From: an uncultured Anaeromusa sp.
GTDB lineage: Bacteria > Bacillota > Negativicutes > Anaeromusales > Anaeromusaceae
DNA length: 64,000 nucleotides
Reading direction: 5' to 3'
NCBI RefSeq assembly: GCF_963676855.1
Contig: NZ_OY781460.1
Coordinates: 248,001 to 312,000, forward strand
This document shows positions 1-8,953 of the stretch, one piece after another. How positions within the stretch are numbered: the stretch's first letter is position 1; each line of letters begins with the position of its first letter. The notes under the pieces were generated by a model, which was not told the origin of the DNA, ran no database searches, and saw only the letters and a list, made by a program, of their open reading frames with translations. The position numbers were made by a program, and so were the translations under genes.

Positions 1-1
1 G

Positions 2-1552
2 GTTGTTAAGGTCATCGGTTCTCTCAACTGGATTATTCTTTCTCGCGTCCTCGGTGGTGAAGGCATCGGCCTCTACCAGATGGCTTTTCCACTGTATCTG
101 TTGGCCCTGAGTCTTTCCACTGCAGGCATTCCTGTCGCCATTTCCATCCTTACCGCCGAAAAAATTGCCAAAAATGACGTCTTGGGACGGCGACAGCTTT
201 TTCGGGCGTCCTTTTGCTTTCTTACCGCCACAGGCCTGATTTTAAGCTTGGCGATGTACTGGGGCGCAGCTTGGCTTATTGACGCCGGCTTCATTCGTGA
301 CAGTCGCGCTTATTATTCTCTTTTAGCCTTATCTCCAGCCGTTTTTCTGGTCACCCTCATAGCTGGTCTGCGCGGCTATCTGCAGGGCTGGCAATACATG
401 ACTCCTACCGCGGTTTCACAAATCGTCGAACAGCTTTTCCGAGTCCTGGCTATGCTTTTTTTTGCCAGCTTGCTCCTGCCCCAAGGCTTGGCTTTCGCCG
501 CCGGCGGCGCCAGTTTGGGCGCAGCTGCCGGAGCCGCTGCCGGATTAGCGGTGCTGCTCTACTATTTCGCCCGCTTGCGCCGCCAAGAAGACACCCTATC
601 GGCAGCAAGCACCTCGACTCTACAACCGGCAGAATCCCTGGGACGACTGTTTAAACGCCTTTTCAAATTGGCCTTGCCCGTATCCCTAGCCAGCTTAATG
701 TTGCCTGTTGTTGCCAACTTAGACTTGCTCATCGTGCCGGTCCGTCTAGAAGCGGCTGGCTATAGCATCACCCAAGCCACCGAACTGTTTGGCTATCTCA
801 CCGGTATGGGCGTTCCCTTGGTAAATCTAGCTACGATGATGACCGCCGCTCTGGCTACCAGTATTGTACCATCCGTCTCTGCCGTCGCCGCCCTGGGCCA
901 GCGGCAGGAAGTGCAAGAGCGCATCACCACGGCCATACGCATGACGAATCTCGTCATTTTCCCCGCTTCCGGCGCTTTATATGTGTTAGCTGTACCGGTA
1001 GCTACTGTTGTTTATGGGGCACCGCAAGCAGGAGATGTTATTCAGGTACTGGCTTTTGGCGTTTACCTCTTGGGCGTACACCAGGTCACTACCGGCGTTC
1101 TTCAAGGGCTGGGCCGCCCAACACTGCCTGTAGTCAATATGGGCTTGGCCGCCGTAGTAAAGATCGTTCTTAATTATATTCTCACCGCCATACCTTCGCT
1201 GGGCATCTGCGGCGCCGCCTGGGCCACCAATGCGGATTTCGGCGTTGCCGCCCTTCTTAACTACTATTGGATTTCCCGTCACACCGGATTTCGCACGGAT
1301 TGGGCGGAGCTGAGCAAAACCATCCTGGCTACGCTGCTCATGTCTGCTGCACTCTATGAGGCACTCGCTTGTTTGCTGCAATATGGCATTCCAATTGCTT
1401 GGCTTCTGCTGCCGCTGATTCTCTTAGCGACAGTCTTGTATGCCGCTATTCTGCTGGCATGCGGCGGCCTGACTTTGGCCGACGCCGAACGCGTTCCCTT
1501 CCTGGGGCATCGCCTGGCAACCCTCTTGCTGCGCATAGGGCTAAAAAAATAA
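2..1552 (+). CDS. SpoVB/MurJ-like polysaccharide flippase, 5' end outside window
   Basis: The reading frame is open from base 2, so the true start lies upstream; 516 codons and the stop are visible. The protein is almost wholly hydrophobic, with about a dozen membrane segments and short loops, as in the MVF/MATE-related flippases (SpoVB, MurJ, Wzx). The region VLQGLGRPTLPVVNMG near two thirds of the protein matches what I know of the SpoVB group. Members move lipid-linked glycans across the cytoplasmic membrane for peptidoglycan, spore cortex or surface polysaccharide. The window gives no neighbour that separates SpoVB from another flippase, so the substrate is unknown. A perfect hairpin follows the stop codon. 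Confidence 0.85.
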   Translation, partial: VVKVIGSLNWIILSRVLGGEGIGLYQMAFPLYLLALSLSTAGIPVAISILTAEKIAKNDVLGRRQLFRASFCFLTATGLILSLAMYWGAAWLIDAGFIRDSRAYYSLLALSPAVFLVTLIAGLRGYLQGWQYMTPTAVSQIVEQLFRVLAMLFFASLLLPQGLAFAAGGASLGAAAGAAAGLAVLLYYFARLRRQEDTLSAASTSTLQPAESLGRLFKRLFKLALPVSLASLMLPVVANLDLLIVPVRLEAAGYSITQATELFGYLTGMGVPLVNLATMMTAALATSIVPSVSAVAALGQRQEVQERITTAIRMTNLVIFPASGALYVLAVPVATVVYGAPQAGDVIQVLAFGVYLLGVHQVTTGVLQGLGRPTLPVVNMGLAAVVKIVLNYILTAIPSLGICGAAWATNADFGVAALLNYYWISRHTGFRTDWAELSKTILATLLMSAALYEALACLLQYGIPIAWLLLPLILLATVLYAAILLACGGLTLADAERVPFLGHRLATLLLRIGLKK

Positions 1553-1560
1553 CGAAAAAG

Positions 1561-1598
1561 CATACTAAAAAGCCGCCTTTTGGCGGCTTTTTAGTATG
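1561..1598. terminator. Bidirectional hairpin terminator
   Basis: Perfect 17-bp arms (1561-1577 and 1582-1598) with a tttt loop; the A and T tracts lie inside the arms, so it can work in both directions. It sits between the flippase gene and the convergent gene ending at 1641. Confidence 0.9.
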
Positions 1599-1640
1599 CC
1601 CTCTACTTAATCGGTTACTCTGCGTTTCGTAAGCCTTTTT

Positions 1641-2501
1641 CTATACACTCTGCACGGCGGTAGTACTGTCCGTGCTAGCTACGCTATAGCTCTGATTGGT
1701 GTCATAGGCGCTGGCCGCCACTTGCGTCGGCGGTGGCGGAGGCGGCGGCATGAAGGCCGCTTGGCTTTCCGCTTCGATCTCTTTGAGCAAATCCGCCAAT
1801 TCATTCAAGTCATCAGTACTAACAGTTCCATCTTCCACTTTCTGCAAGAACGAAGCCAAGCTGAACGAACTGCTCGTCGTATCTGACGCGGTTGTGCTGG
1901 CCGTGTCAGTAGAGGTCGTCGCAGAAGCTGTCGAGGAATCGGTCGACGAAGCCGAGGTTCCCGCTACAGCTGCTGCAGTATCGCTTTCTTCACTGGAATC
2001 GCTCAAACTGGCCAACAAACTTTGCAATGCCCCCAGTTCATCTCGATTAACATGTTGTGGCGGCGGTGGTGGTGGTGCGGCAGCAGCCAGCGTAGTAGAA
2101 TCGCTAGATTCAGTTAAGGCGCTCTGCAATGCCGTCACATCATCGTCTGTTACTGTACCATTTTTCACTTTGTCGAGAAAAGACGTTAAAATCGTCTCCA
2201 AATTTAAAGAGCTATCGGTCTCAGAAGCCGAAGTCACTGCCGCCACTGTAGATGAAGACGTGCTGTCACTGCTGCTTTCGGCCGTATCCGAACTGGTACT
2301 TCCCGTTACTGGCACCAGCCCTTGACTCATGAGCCCGCTGAAAAATGCTGCGGCCGTCTCACTGTCCTGTCCTTCGTACCGAGATTTTGTTTCTGAGGTC
2401 GTGGCTGTTGTTTGCGTAGCTGTACTCTGCGCTTCTGCAGCAGCACTCTGCAGCCGCTGCAGATATTGCCACCAATTGCTTGTTACCGAAGAAACATTCA
2501 T
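1641..2501 (-). CDS. Ser/Thr-rich protein with two poly-proline tracts and a duplicated KVxxGTV motif
   Basis: I do not recognise the family. The 286-residue protein starts at an ATG behind a GGAGG site and has no signal peptide. It is built of Ser/Thr/Ala/Asp-rich linkers around two copies of one module: FLDKVKNGTVTDDDV around residue 110 and FLQKVEDGTVSTDDL around residue 225. Each copy is followed by a leucine-rich helix and then a run of six or seven prolines. The N terminus (NVSSVTSNWWQYLQ) is the only other non-low-complexity part. The composition resembles secreted or surface-linker proteins, and export by a flagellar-type or other leaderless route is possible but unproven. The module is not a canonical EF-hand. 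The terminator at 1561-1598 closes the gene. Confidence 0.75.
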   Translation of the reverse strand: MNVSSVTSNWWQYLQRLQSAAAEAQSTATQTTATTSETKSRYEGQDSETAAAFFSGLMSQGLVPVTGSTSSDTAESSSDSTSSSTVAAVTSASETDSSLNLETILTSFLDKVKNGTVTDDDVTALQSALTESSDSTTLAAAAPPPPPPQHVNRDELGALQSLLASLSDSSEESDTAAAVAGTSASSTDSSTASATTSTDTASTTASDTTSSSFSLASFLQKVEDGTVSTDDLNELADLLKEIEAESQAAFMPPPPPPPTQVAASAYDTNQSYSVASTDSTTAVQSV

Positions 2502-2599
2502 GGTTTCGCCTCCTTATGCGTCAAAATAGAAATCCTTATTGACTATTATCGGCGATACACCTTTATTTCTTCTTTGAAAATAAATTCCATGGCAATATT

Positions 2600-5500
2600 T
2601 TACATTAAAAATTTTAACGCTTCTTCGGCATCTACAGGACGGCTGAAAATATAGCCTTGCAAACAATCACAGCCGCGCCGCTTTAATACCTCTTTTTGCA
2701 ACTCTGTTTCCACGCCTTCCGCCACTAAAACCATGCCTAGCGTATGGCCCAAGGAGATAATGGAAGCAATCATTTCCTCTTGCGTTCCCTCCATGTCCTC
2801 TACATTAATAAAGGATTTATCCATTTTTAGAATATTGATCGGCAAATGCTTTAGATAGGTCAAGGAAGAATAACCTGTGCCAAAATCGTCTAAGGCTAAA
2901 AGCAGTCCCATTTTGCGCAGTTCCCACAGCTTGCCGATACTTTCTTCCATTGATTCGATCATGATTCCTTCGGTCACTTCCAAAACCATTTGCTCCAGCT
3001 CAACCTCTTCACGCGTCAAGATATCTTGTACCTGCCTCACAAAATCCGCAGCCAACAATTGCTTCGGCGATATATTGACCGCGATATGAACTTGACCAAA
3101 GCCTCGCGCTGCCAGGCGTTTCGCAAAACGCGCCGCTTCCCCCAGTACCCAGGCGCCAATCGGCAAAATCAAACCACATTCTTCTGCAATAGGTATAAAC
3201 TTGGCTGGTGAAACAAAACCATGCTCCTCGCTTCGCCAGCGCAACAACGCTTCAAAGCCATTCACGCGGCCGGAAATCAAATCAAGCTGCGGCTGGTATT
3301 GCAAGAACAGTTCTTTGTTTTCAAGGGCCCGGCGCAAGCTGTTAGTCAGGGCCATCCGCTCATACGCTTCATCAGACAACGCCGTTTCATAAAAACGCCA
3401 GCAGTTTCTCCCAGCTCGTTTAGCAGCGTACATGGCGCTATCTGCTCGTTTAAGAAGCTCTTCTGCTGTTTCCCCGTCTTCCGGGTATAAAACAACGCCC
3501 AAACTGGCAGATAAATGCACCTGCCTTCCGGCCACTGCATACTCACAACCCAGCTCGCGAATGACCTTTTCCGCTACAGCACCGGCCGCCTCCTGTCCCA
3601 AGCCAGGAATTAAAGCGATAAACTCATCTCCGCCCAGCCTGGAAACAAAGGCTTCTTTTCCTAGAACCTGGCAAAGAATGTTCCCGGCAGTAATAATTAC
3701 ATGATCGCCGCTGGAGTGTCCGAAATTATCATTAATCGCCTTCAAATCATCCATGTCGATAAAGAAAAGAGCCCCCTGCTTTTCTTTCTTGCTCTCAATA
3801 AGCTCGTACCTCAATTTCCTTTGCAAGCCCGCCCGATTGGGCAAGCCTGTAAGGGCGTCATGAAAAGCCATATGATGAATGACTTCCTGCGCTTGCACTC
3901 GTTCCAAAATCACCGACGCCAAGTCGGCAAACTGGCGGAGCGTTTCCACATCTTTCTCCTGAATGCGGCGCACCTCGCCTTCCCAACTGGCGGCAAATAC
4001 GCCGCATACGGCAGAACCGTTCTTTAGGGGCAGCATGATAATATTCGTCATGTTAGCCAAATACATATCGCTGATACGTTCCGGGTACACCCGATAATCC
4101 TCTACATATAAGAGCTCTCCGCTCGCATAGACCTGTCCCTGCATGCCGATCCCCATGGGAAATGCTTTTTGAATCCGCTGGGCGTGCAGGCCCTTGGCAT
4201 GATGCAGCACAAATTCCTGTGCAGTGACGTCATAAAGACCGATATAACCGCTTGGCGCCTCAACCAGCTCCAAGGCATTGCGCAAAATGACCTCCAAGCA
4301 CTGGCTGCTTTCGCTGACAGGACGCGTCACTAAATCCATAGCCGCCAAATATTGACGCTCTCGCAGTTGCAACCGCTCACTTGTCTGTCGACGCATTTCC
4401 ACTTCCTCTTCCAAACGGCTGTTCGCATGTTCTTGCGCCTCATTCATGGCCGTCAATTCTTCATTTGATGCCATAAGATCCTGCGTCTTTTCCTCCACTT
4501 TTTGCTCCAAACGGTTGCGCGCCTCTTCCAGGTCCTGGTTTTTCAAGGCCAGTTCCCGCACCATCTGCCGCAGCATATCAACCATATAACGAAAGGCTGC
4601 CGCCAAGCGCCCTACCTCGTCTCCCGAATCCAGCCGCAGCAAAGGCGTCTCCAGATCTCCTTCGCCAATGCGCCGAGCCTGCTGGTCCAATTGCTGCAAC
4701 GGCTGCGTCAAGCGCCTAGCTGCCAGCCACAAAATAAGACCAACAACTACCAATAGCACCGTAGTAATGCCTAATAAAAATTGCAACATCTGCCGCAACG
4801 GCGCCAACAATTCGGCTTCCGCAATGGTAGTAGCCACAGACCAGCCCGCAAATGGCACGGCAGCGTAGAAGGCTACTTTTTTCTGCCCTTCAAACTCATA
4901 ACGATATATACCGGAACCGCCGCTTTGCATCTGACGACCTAATTCTCGCACAGTTTCATCCGAAGATTCGCTAATACGCGTAGCCATGATAAACTCACGA
5001 CGCGGATGATAAATAAAGGTGCCGTCTTTCGCGACAATAATTCCATAGCCGGTTTCACCAATGCGCATGCTTTGCGCCATTTTTTCTACATAATCCAGTG
5101 AGATCCCTGTTCCCACCAAGCCTTGGGGCCTGTCATTCTCGTCTAAAATGGGCGCAACCGCAAAGATCGTTGGCTTCCCAGTCGTCCTTGAACGCAGCGG
5201 CGGTGTTAACTGCGTCCCTCCTCCTGCCATAATGGACTGAAAATACTCTCGACTCCATACGCTGCCGACATAGATGCGTCCTTCATTTCCTTCTAAATAC
5301 AAGGAGTGGTATACACCCTCCCGATTCACTGCGTAAATATCCAAAAATAAATTTGGGTAATGGGTTTGTAAAAATTTCTTTCGATTCAAATTCTGTGCAT
5401 CAATTCGTGCAAAACTTTCGTTAATGACCTTAGCTGCAGGCGTCGCCGCAATGCTTTCCGGTTCCACCACTAACGTGCGACACCATAATTCAAGGCCAGC

Positions 5501-5662
5501 GGCCGCTTTTTCCGCCGTCGCCAGCATACTTTGGGTCAGTTTTTCCTCTACCACTTTATGATTGTACCAGTACGCACCGGCAGCTAGGCCGACGAGGCCT
5601 AAGAGCAGCACTGGCATGACCCAGAGCAGCAATTTGTCACGATACGAAATTCGATTCCACAT
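2600..5662 (-). CDS. Membrane sensor with Cache, HAMP, GAF, GGDEF and EAL domains
   Basis: This is a 1020-residue c-di-GMP signalling protein. An N-terminal membrane helix is followed by a periplasmic dCache sensor (to about residue 280), a second membrane helix, HAMP, a coiled coil, a GAF domain (about 430-590), GGDEF (about 600-760) and EAL (about 770-1020). The cyclase signature RLGGDEF is intact, but the position of the RxxD inhibitory site holds GKEA, so product inhibition is probably absent. The EAL domain keeps FEALLRW, LEVTEG, DDFGTGYSS and AEGVET, so phosphodiesterase activity is expected. Both catalytic domains look competent; net direction cannot be read from sequence. It is transcribed alone and shares no operon with its neighbours. 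Confidence 0.93.
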   Translation of the reverse strand: MWNRISYRDKLLLWVMPVLLLGLVGLAAGAYWYNHKVVEEKLTQSMLATAEKAAAGLELWCRTLVVEPESIAATPAAKVINESFARIDAQNLNRKKFLQTHYPNLFLDIYAVNREGVYHSLYLEGNEGRIYVGSVWSREYFQSIMAGGGTQLTPPLRSRTTGKPTIFAVAPILDENDRPQGLVGTGISLDYVEKMAQSMRIGETGYGIIVAKDGTFIYHPRREFIMATRISESSDETVRELGRQMQSGGSGIYRYEFEGQKKVAFYAAVPFAGWSVATTIAEAELLAPLRQMLQFLLGITTVLLVVVGLILWLAARRLTQPLQQLDQQARRIGEGDLETPLLRLDSGDEVGRLAAAFRYMVDMLRQMVRELALKNQDLEEARNRLEQKVEEKTQDLMASNEELTAMNEAQEHANSRLEEEVEMRRQTSERLQLRERQYLAAMDLVTRPVSESSQCLEVILRNALELVEAPSGYIGLYDVTAQEFVLHHAKGLHAQRIQKAFPMGIGMQGQVYASGELLYVEDYRVYPERISDMYLANMTNIIMLPLKNGSAVCGVFAASWEGEVRRIQEKDVETLRQFADLASVILERVQAQEVIHHMAFHDALTGLPNRAGLQRKLRYELIESKKEKQGALFFIDMDDLKAINDNFGHSSGDHVIITAGNILCQVLGKEAFVSRLGGDEFIALIPGLGQEAAGAVAEKVIRELGCEYAVAGRQVHLSASLGVVLYPEDGETAEELLKRADSAMYAAKRAGRNCWRFYETALSDEAYERMALTNSLRRALENKELFLQYQPQLDLISGRVNGFEALLRWRSEEHGFVSPAKFIPIAEECGLILPIGAWVLGEAARFAKRLAARGFGQVHIAVNISPKQLLAADFVRQVQDILTREEVELEQMVLEVTEGIMIESMEESIGKLWELRKMGLLLALDDFGTGYSSLTYLKHLPINILKMDKSFINVEDMEGTQEEMIASIISLGHTLGMVLVAEGVETELQKEVLKRRGCDCLQGYIFSRPVDAEEALKFLM

Positions 5663-5763
5663 AACACGATCAACTCCCGCCTTAAAATGCTGGACTGTTG
5701 TGTTTGCTTTGTATCGATTTCTTTATTTTATAATTGTCTCATACTATTCCAGTTATAACCAAA

Positions 5764-5801
5764 AAGCTCCTGCTTTATTTTTACAAATAAAGCAGGAGCT
5801 T
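5764..5801 (-). terminator. Terminator of the adenine deaminase gene
   Basis: Perfect 17-bp arms with a 4-nt loop, followed by a T run on the minus strand, just downstream of the ade stop codon. Confidence 0.9.
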
Positions 5802-5823
5802 AAAAAGAATATGAAATACTTTC

Positions 5824-7554
5824 TTACTCTGCAGCCGCAAGAGAAACAGGCACAATTTGAAAAAGATCTACATCTACCAAACCACGATCCGTCAGTTTCA
5901 ACTTAGGAATGACAGGCAAGCTCAAAAAAGCCAGCGTCATAAAAGGATCATGCTCTTTTTTCACGCCTAGTGAGCGGGCCGCCTCATGCAGCTTTTCCAG
6001 TTGCCGCTGTACTTCCTCTAACGGCTGCTCCGACAGCAGCCCCCCCAACGGCAACGCTAAAGAAGCCAGCACTTCGCCAGCCGCTATGACTGCCAACCCG
6101 CCTCCCAAACGCTGCACTTCCCGAACTGCAGCCAGCATGTCCTCTTCGTTAACGCCAGCCACAATCAAATTGTGTGAGTCATGAGCCACCGTCGAAGCCA
6201 ACGCTCCTTTACGAAGTCCCAAGCCGCGCAGAAAGCCGGTACCAACACGACCACTGCCCTGATGCCGCTCCCAGACTGCCAGCCGCACCACATCATGCGC
6301 ACTGTCTGCTATAAAACAACCATTTTTCACGGGAAGCGCCAACTCACAACCGCCCGTTACAAGCTGCCCCGGCACTAAATCAATAACCATAGCCTTTTTG
6401 CCGTGCGCTTCTACCTGCAGTTTCTGCGCCTCCAGCGATGACAGCCTCACCGTTTGCCGTACGGCCTCAGCATCTATCTTCTCCACTTCAAATAATGGCT
6501 TTCCGTTTTCCGCCACCAACTGTCCCTGTTTCCACACCTGTGTGGGCCTCCAAGACACTAAATCCTCAAAAACCAATAAATCCGCCTGATACCCTGGTGC
6601 AACCGCCCCTAAACGAGGCAACCGAAAATATTGCGCCACATTCCATGTCGCCATTTGCAAAGCCCAGGCAGGCTTAAGCCCAGCCTCCACAGCCAGGCGC
6701 ACTAAATAATTGATGTGACCCTGCTGAAGCAAATCCGCCGGATGGCGGTCATCCGTTACAAAAAGGCAGCGCGGCAACGTCTGTGAGTTCACCGCCGGCA
6801 ACAAGTCCAGCAGATTATGCGCCGCCGAGCCTTCGCGCAGCATCAAATGCAAACCTCGAGCTAAACGCTCTTTGCCTTCCTCCGCCGTCGCGCACTCATG
6901 ATCCGAATGAATGCCTGCCGCTGCATAGGCATTGAGCGCCAAACCACTTAATCCAGGCGCATGACCGTCCACTGGCCTGCCTTCAAAAAGCCGCAGCTTG
7001 CGCAGCATAGCTGCCTCACCTTGTACCACTGCAGGATAGTTCATCACTTCTCCCAGCCCTAATACCCGAGGATGTTGGGCTAGGCATGCCAGATCCTCAG
7101 CCTCCAGCCTCGCCCCAGCCGTCTCCAAATGCGTCGCTGGCACACAAGAAGGCAGCATCACATAGACGCTGCAAGGCAGATTCTCGGAAGCTTTCAACAA
7201 GTATTCAATGCCAGTCAAACCGCTTACATTCGCTATTTCATGGGGATCAGCCACCACAGCCGTCGTCCCCCTCGGCACTACCGCCCTGGCAAACTCGCCT
7301 GGAGTCACCATCGAGCTTTCTAAATGCATATGTCCGTCAATAAAACCTGGGGTAACATACCTTCCGTCCAGATCGATCTCCTGTTTTCCCTTATACTCGC
7401 CAATACCAGCAATATACACACCGCAAAGAGCTACGTCGCCTGCTTCGAATTCACCGGTAAACACATTAAAAACTTGCGCGTTCTTCAGCACAAGGTCTGC
7501 TTCTTCCCGTCCTGAAGCCACAGCCAGCAGCCGCTGCGTAATTTTTTCATCCAT
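5824..7554 (-). CDS. ade: Adenine deaminase
   Basis: This metal-dependent amidohydrolase converts adenine to hypoxanthine and ammonia in purine salvage. The 576-residue length is normal for Ade/YerA-type enzymes. The amidohydrolase core shows PGFIDGHMHLESSM (HxH metal ligands) near residue 70 and VADPHEIANVSG near residue 105. Further conserved pieces are GHAPGLSG and SDHECAT in the middle and the C-terminal Ade domain with VAHDSHNLIVAG. The start at 7554 has an AGGAGG site. The gene lies 60 nt downstream of the polysaccharide deacetylase gene, but a terminator stands between them. No purine riboswitch is visible in the short leader. Confidence 0.95.
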   Translation of the reverse strand: MDEKITQRLLAVASGREEADLVLKNAQVFNVFTGEFEAGDVALCGVYIAGIGEYKGKQEIDLDGRYVTPGFIDGHMHLESSMVTPGEFARAVVPRGTTAVVADPHEIANVSGLTGIEYLLKASENLPCSVYVMLPSCVPATHLETAGARLEAEDLACLAQHPRVLGLGEVMNYPAVVQGEAAMLRKLRLFEGRPVDGHAPGLSGLALNAYAAAGIHSDHECATAEEGKERLARGLHLMLREGSAAHNLLDLLPAVNSQTLPRCLFVTDDRHPADLLQQGHINYLVRLAVEAGLKPAWALQMATWNVAQYFRLPRLGAVAPGYQADLLVFEDLVSWRPTQVWKQGQLVAENGKPLFEVEKIDAEAVRQTVRLSSLEAQKLQVEAHGKKAMVIDLVPGQLVTGGCELALPVKNGCFIADSAHDVVRLAVWERHQGSGRVGTGFLRGLGLRKGALASTVAHDSHNLIVAGVNEEDMLAAVREVQRLGGGLAVIAAGEVLASLALPLGGLLSEQPLEEVQRQLEKLHEAARSLGVKKEHDPFMTLAFLSLPVIPKLKLTDRGLVDVDLFQIVPVSLAAAE

Positions 7555-7575
7555 AAAATCCTCCTTATAAAAAAA

Positions 7576-7603
7576 CCACCCGAGACCAAAAGTCCGCGGG
7601 TGG
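7576..7603 (-). terminator. Terminator after the polysaccharide deacetylase gene
   Basis: Stem ccacccg/cgggtgg extended by gac/gtc, followed on the minus strand by a run of seven T. It separates the deacetylase from ade. Confidence 0.8.
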
Positions 7604-7614
7604 AAAGTTCAGCG

Positions 7615-8376
7615 TCAAACCGGCAGAATCTGCGGCAACAGCCCCCGTTTCGCCAAAATATACCACAATGGTTGATCCTTGGCAAAAACCGGTATGCGTT
7701 TAATCGTATAGGGAACATCGCCCTCTTGGTAAAGTCCATAATGCACGGAAAAAGCGCCACAATAACCAGTATGTTTTACTGTTTCCAAAATAGTCGGCGT
7801 ATAAAACCCGCCAGGGAAGGCAATAAAGCGCACCGGTGAACCCAGCCAGTTTTCTATATGGAATTTGGATTTTTCCACTTCCCAAATAGCTTCTTTTTCC
7901 GGAAGTTCATTGAGAAAACGATGACTCAACGTATGCGAACCAATACCCATGCCGTACTTTTTCATTTCTTGAATCTGCGGCCAAGTAACCCGCTCCGTTT
8001 GTCCGACAAAATCGCTGATAATAAAGAATGCAGCCGTCATCCCACGCTTTTGCAGTTCTGGAAAAGCATGCTCGTAATTATCTGCATAACCGTCGTCAAA
8101 GGTAATCAGCACAGGGTTTTCCGGCAGTTGATCCCGTTTGCCGGACACTGCCTGATCAAATTGTTTTAAGCTAATTGTATGAAAGCCCTGCTTTTGCAGG
8201 AAATCAAGATCCTCAATGAACCGTTGCGTCTTCGCCGTAATCTTGTCGTCTGAATCTCCAATCCGATGGTACAAAAGAACAGGTATGGAGCCTGCTGCGG
8301 CGACGACAGGAACTCCTACCGCCATAGCGGCTAGTGATACACCACACATCTGCAAAAAGCGGCGGCGTGAAAGCAT
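7615..8376 (-). CDS. Exported polysaccharide deacetylase (NodB fold)
   Basis: This 253-residue carbohydrate esterase family 4 protein should remove N-acetyl groups from peptidoglycan or an exopolysaccharide. ITFDDGYADN supplies the catalytic and metal-binding Asp, GSHTLSHRFL the two metal-binding His, and FAFPGG is the usual third motif. The N terminus SRRRFLQMCG followed by a hydrophobic stretch looks like a Tat signal peptide, which would be unusual for this family. I chose the ATG at 8376, 8 nt behind AGAGG, over a GTG three codons upstream that overlaps the ribosome site. A hairpin terminator follows the gene. Confidence 0.9.
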   Translation of the reverse strand: MLSRRRFLQMCGVSLAAMAVGVPVVAAAGSIPVLLYHRIGDSDDKITAKTQRFIEDLDFLQKQGFHTISLKQFDQAVSGKRDQLPENPVLITFDDGYADNYEHAFPELQKRGMTAAFFIISDFVGQTERVTWPQIQEMKKYGMGIGSHTLSHRFLNELPEKEAIWEVEKSKFHIENWLGSPVRFIAFPGGFYTPTILETVKHTGYCGAFSVHYGLYQEGDVPYTIKRIPVFAKDQPLWYILAKRGLLPQILPV

Positions 8377-8534
8377 GCGGGACACCTCTTTATTCTGAAA
8401 TCATGGTTTCCTTTTATTTTACCACTGCTCCCCCTTACGGCGCAATGGAGAATAAGAACGAAACACCGCACAAGCAGAATTCAAGAAACGAGCCTATGCG
8501 TATCAACCCAACGCAGCATCTCTTTGGAAATGCA

Positions 8535-8568
8535 AAACGGAGCCTCATTTTCCTATGAGACTCCGTTT
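8535..8568 (-). terminator. Hairpin terminator downstream of the small membrane protein gene
   Basis: 14-bp arms with one mismatch and a 6-nt loop, about 40 nt past the stop at 8608; a TTTT run lies in the 3' arm on the minus strand. The rest of 8377-8607 shows no gene. Confidence 0.7.
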
Positions 8569-8607
8569 AGCCTTCGCCCGAGCGCTTTTTGAGCCGCGCC
8601 CCGTTCC

Positions 8608-8781
8608 TTAGCATTCTTTAACGCTGTGCTTGGGACCATGATGGCCGCGCAGCAGATGCCCTAGCCCGGAAAGAACATACATGAGCGGCGAAAGCAGGAA
8701 ACTAACGAACAGATAGAGAACGTAAAGAGGGCTAATAATGGCGAAAAACAACGTTGCAAACACTCTCAATAGTAGTTTCAT
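8608..8781 (-). CDS. Small two-helix membrane protein, 57 residues
   Basis: A short gene with an ATG at 8781 behind a GGAG site 8 nt upstream. Translation gives MKLLLRVFATLFFAIISPLY and then a second hydrophobic stretch (VLYLFVSFLLSPLMYVLSGL), ending in a polar His/Lys/Cys tail (GHLLRGHHGPKHSVKEC). Almost the whole protein is membrane-embedded. I do not recognise a family. A consensus promoter and a double palindrome lie directly upstream, and a hairpin terminator downstream, so it forms a complete single-gene unit under tight control. Small stress-induced membrane proteins and efflux modulators are possible comparisons, but no function is assigned. Confidence 0.75.
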   Translation of the reverse strand: MKLLLRVFATLFFAIISPLYVLYLFVSFLLSPLMYVLSGLGHLLRGHHGPKHSVKEC

Positions 8782-8816
8782 TCCTTACACTCCTTCCCCT
8801 TGTTGCGTCTCCGTGT

Positions 8817-8887
8817 AGTGAAAGGCTTCACGTGAAGTGTTTCACTTTCCTTAGTTTTATTATAAGATTCATTCAACTAAAAATCAA
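8817..8887 (-). promoter_or_regulatory. Minus-strand promoter with two tandem GTGAA-N4-TTCAC operators
   Basis: On the minus strand, TTGATT (8882-8887) and TATAAT (8859-8864) are separated by exactly 17 nt. Just downstream, over the expected start of transcription and early leader, lie two 14-bp palindromes of form GTGAA-N4-TTCAC, at 8818-8831 and 8832-8845, abutting without a gap. Together they form a 30-bp imperfect palindrome centred on CACGTG. The position predicts repression of the 57-residue protein gene. The binding regulator is not obvious in this window; a TetR-type dimer is a reasonable guess only. Confidence 0.75.
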
Positions 8888-8953
8888 CTACTTCTATATG
8901 TTATTCTGTATACATGTTGTCTGTTTTTGTCGTATTCTGCGAGGAAGGTGTTT

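Noticed and set aside
1750..2325. 191-residue frame on the plus strand opposite the Ser/Thr-rich gene
   Set aside because: It is the antisense shadow of a repetitive gene; no ribosome site and no family features, while the minus-strand frame has GGAGG and a terminator.
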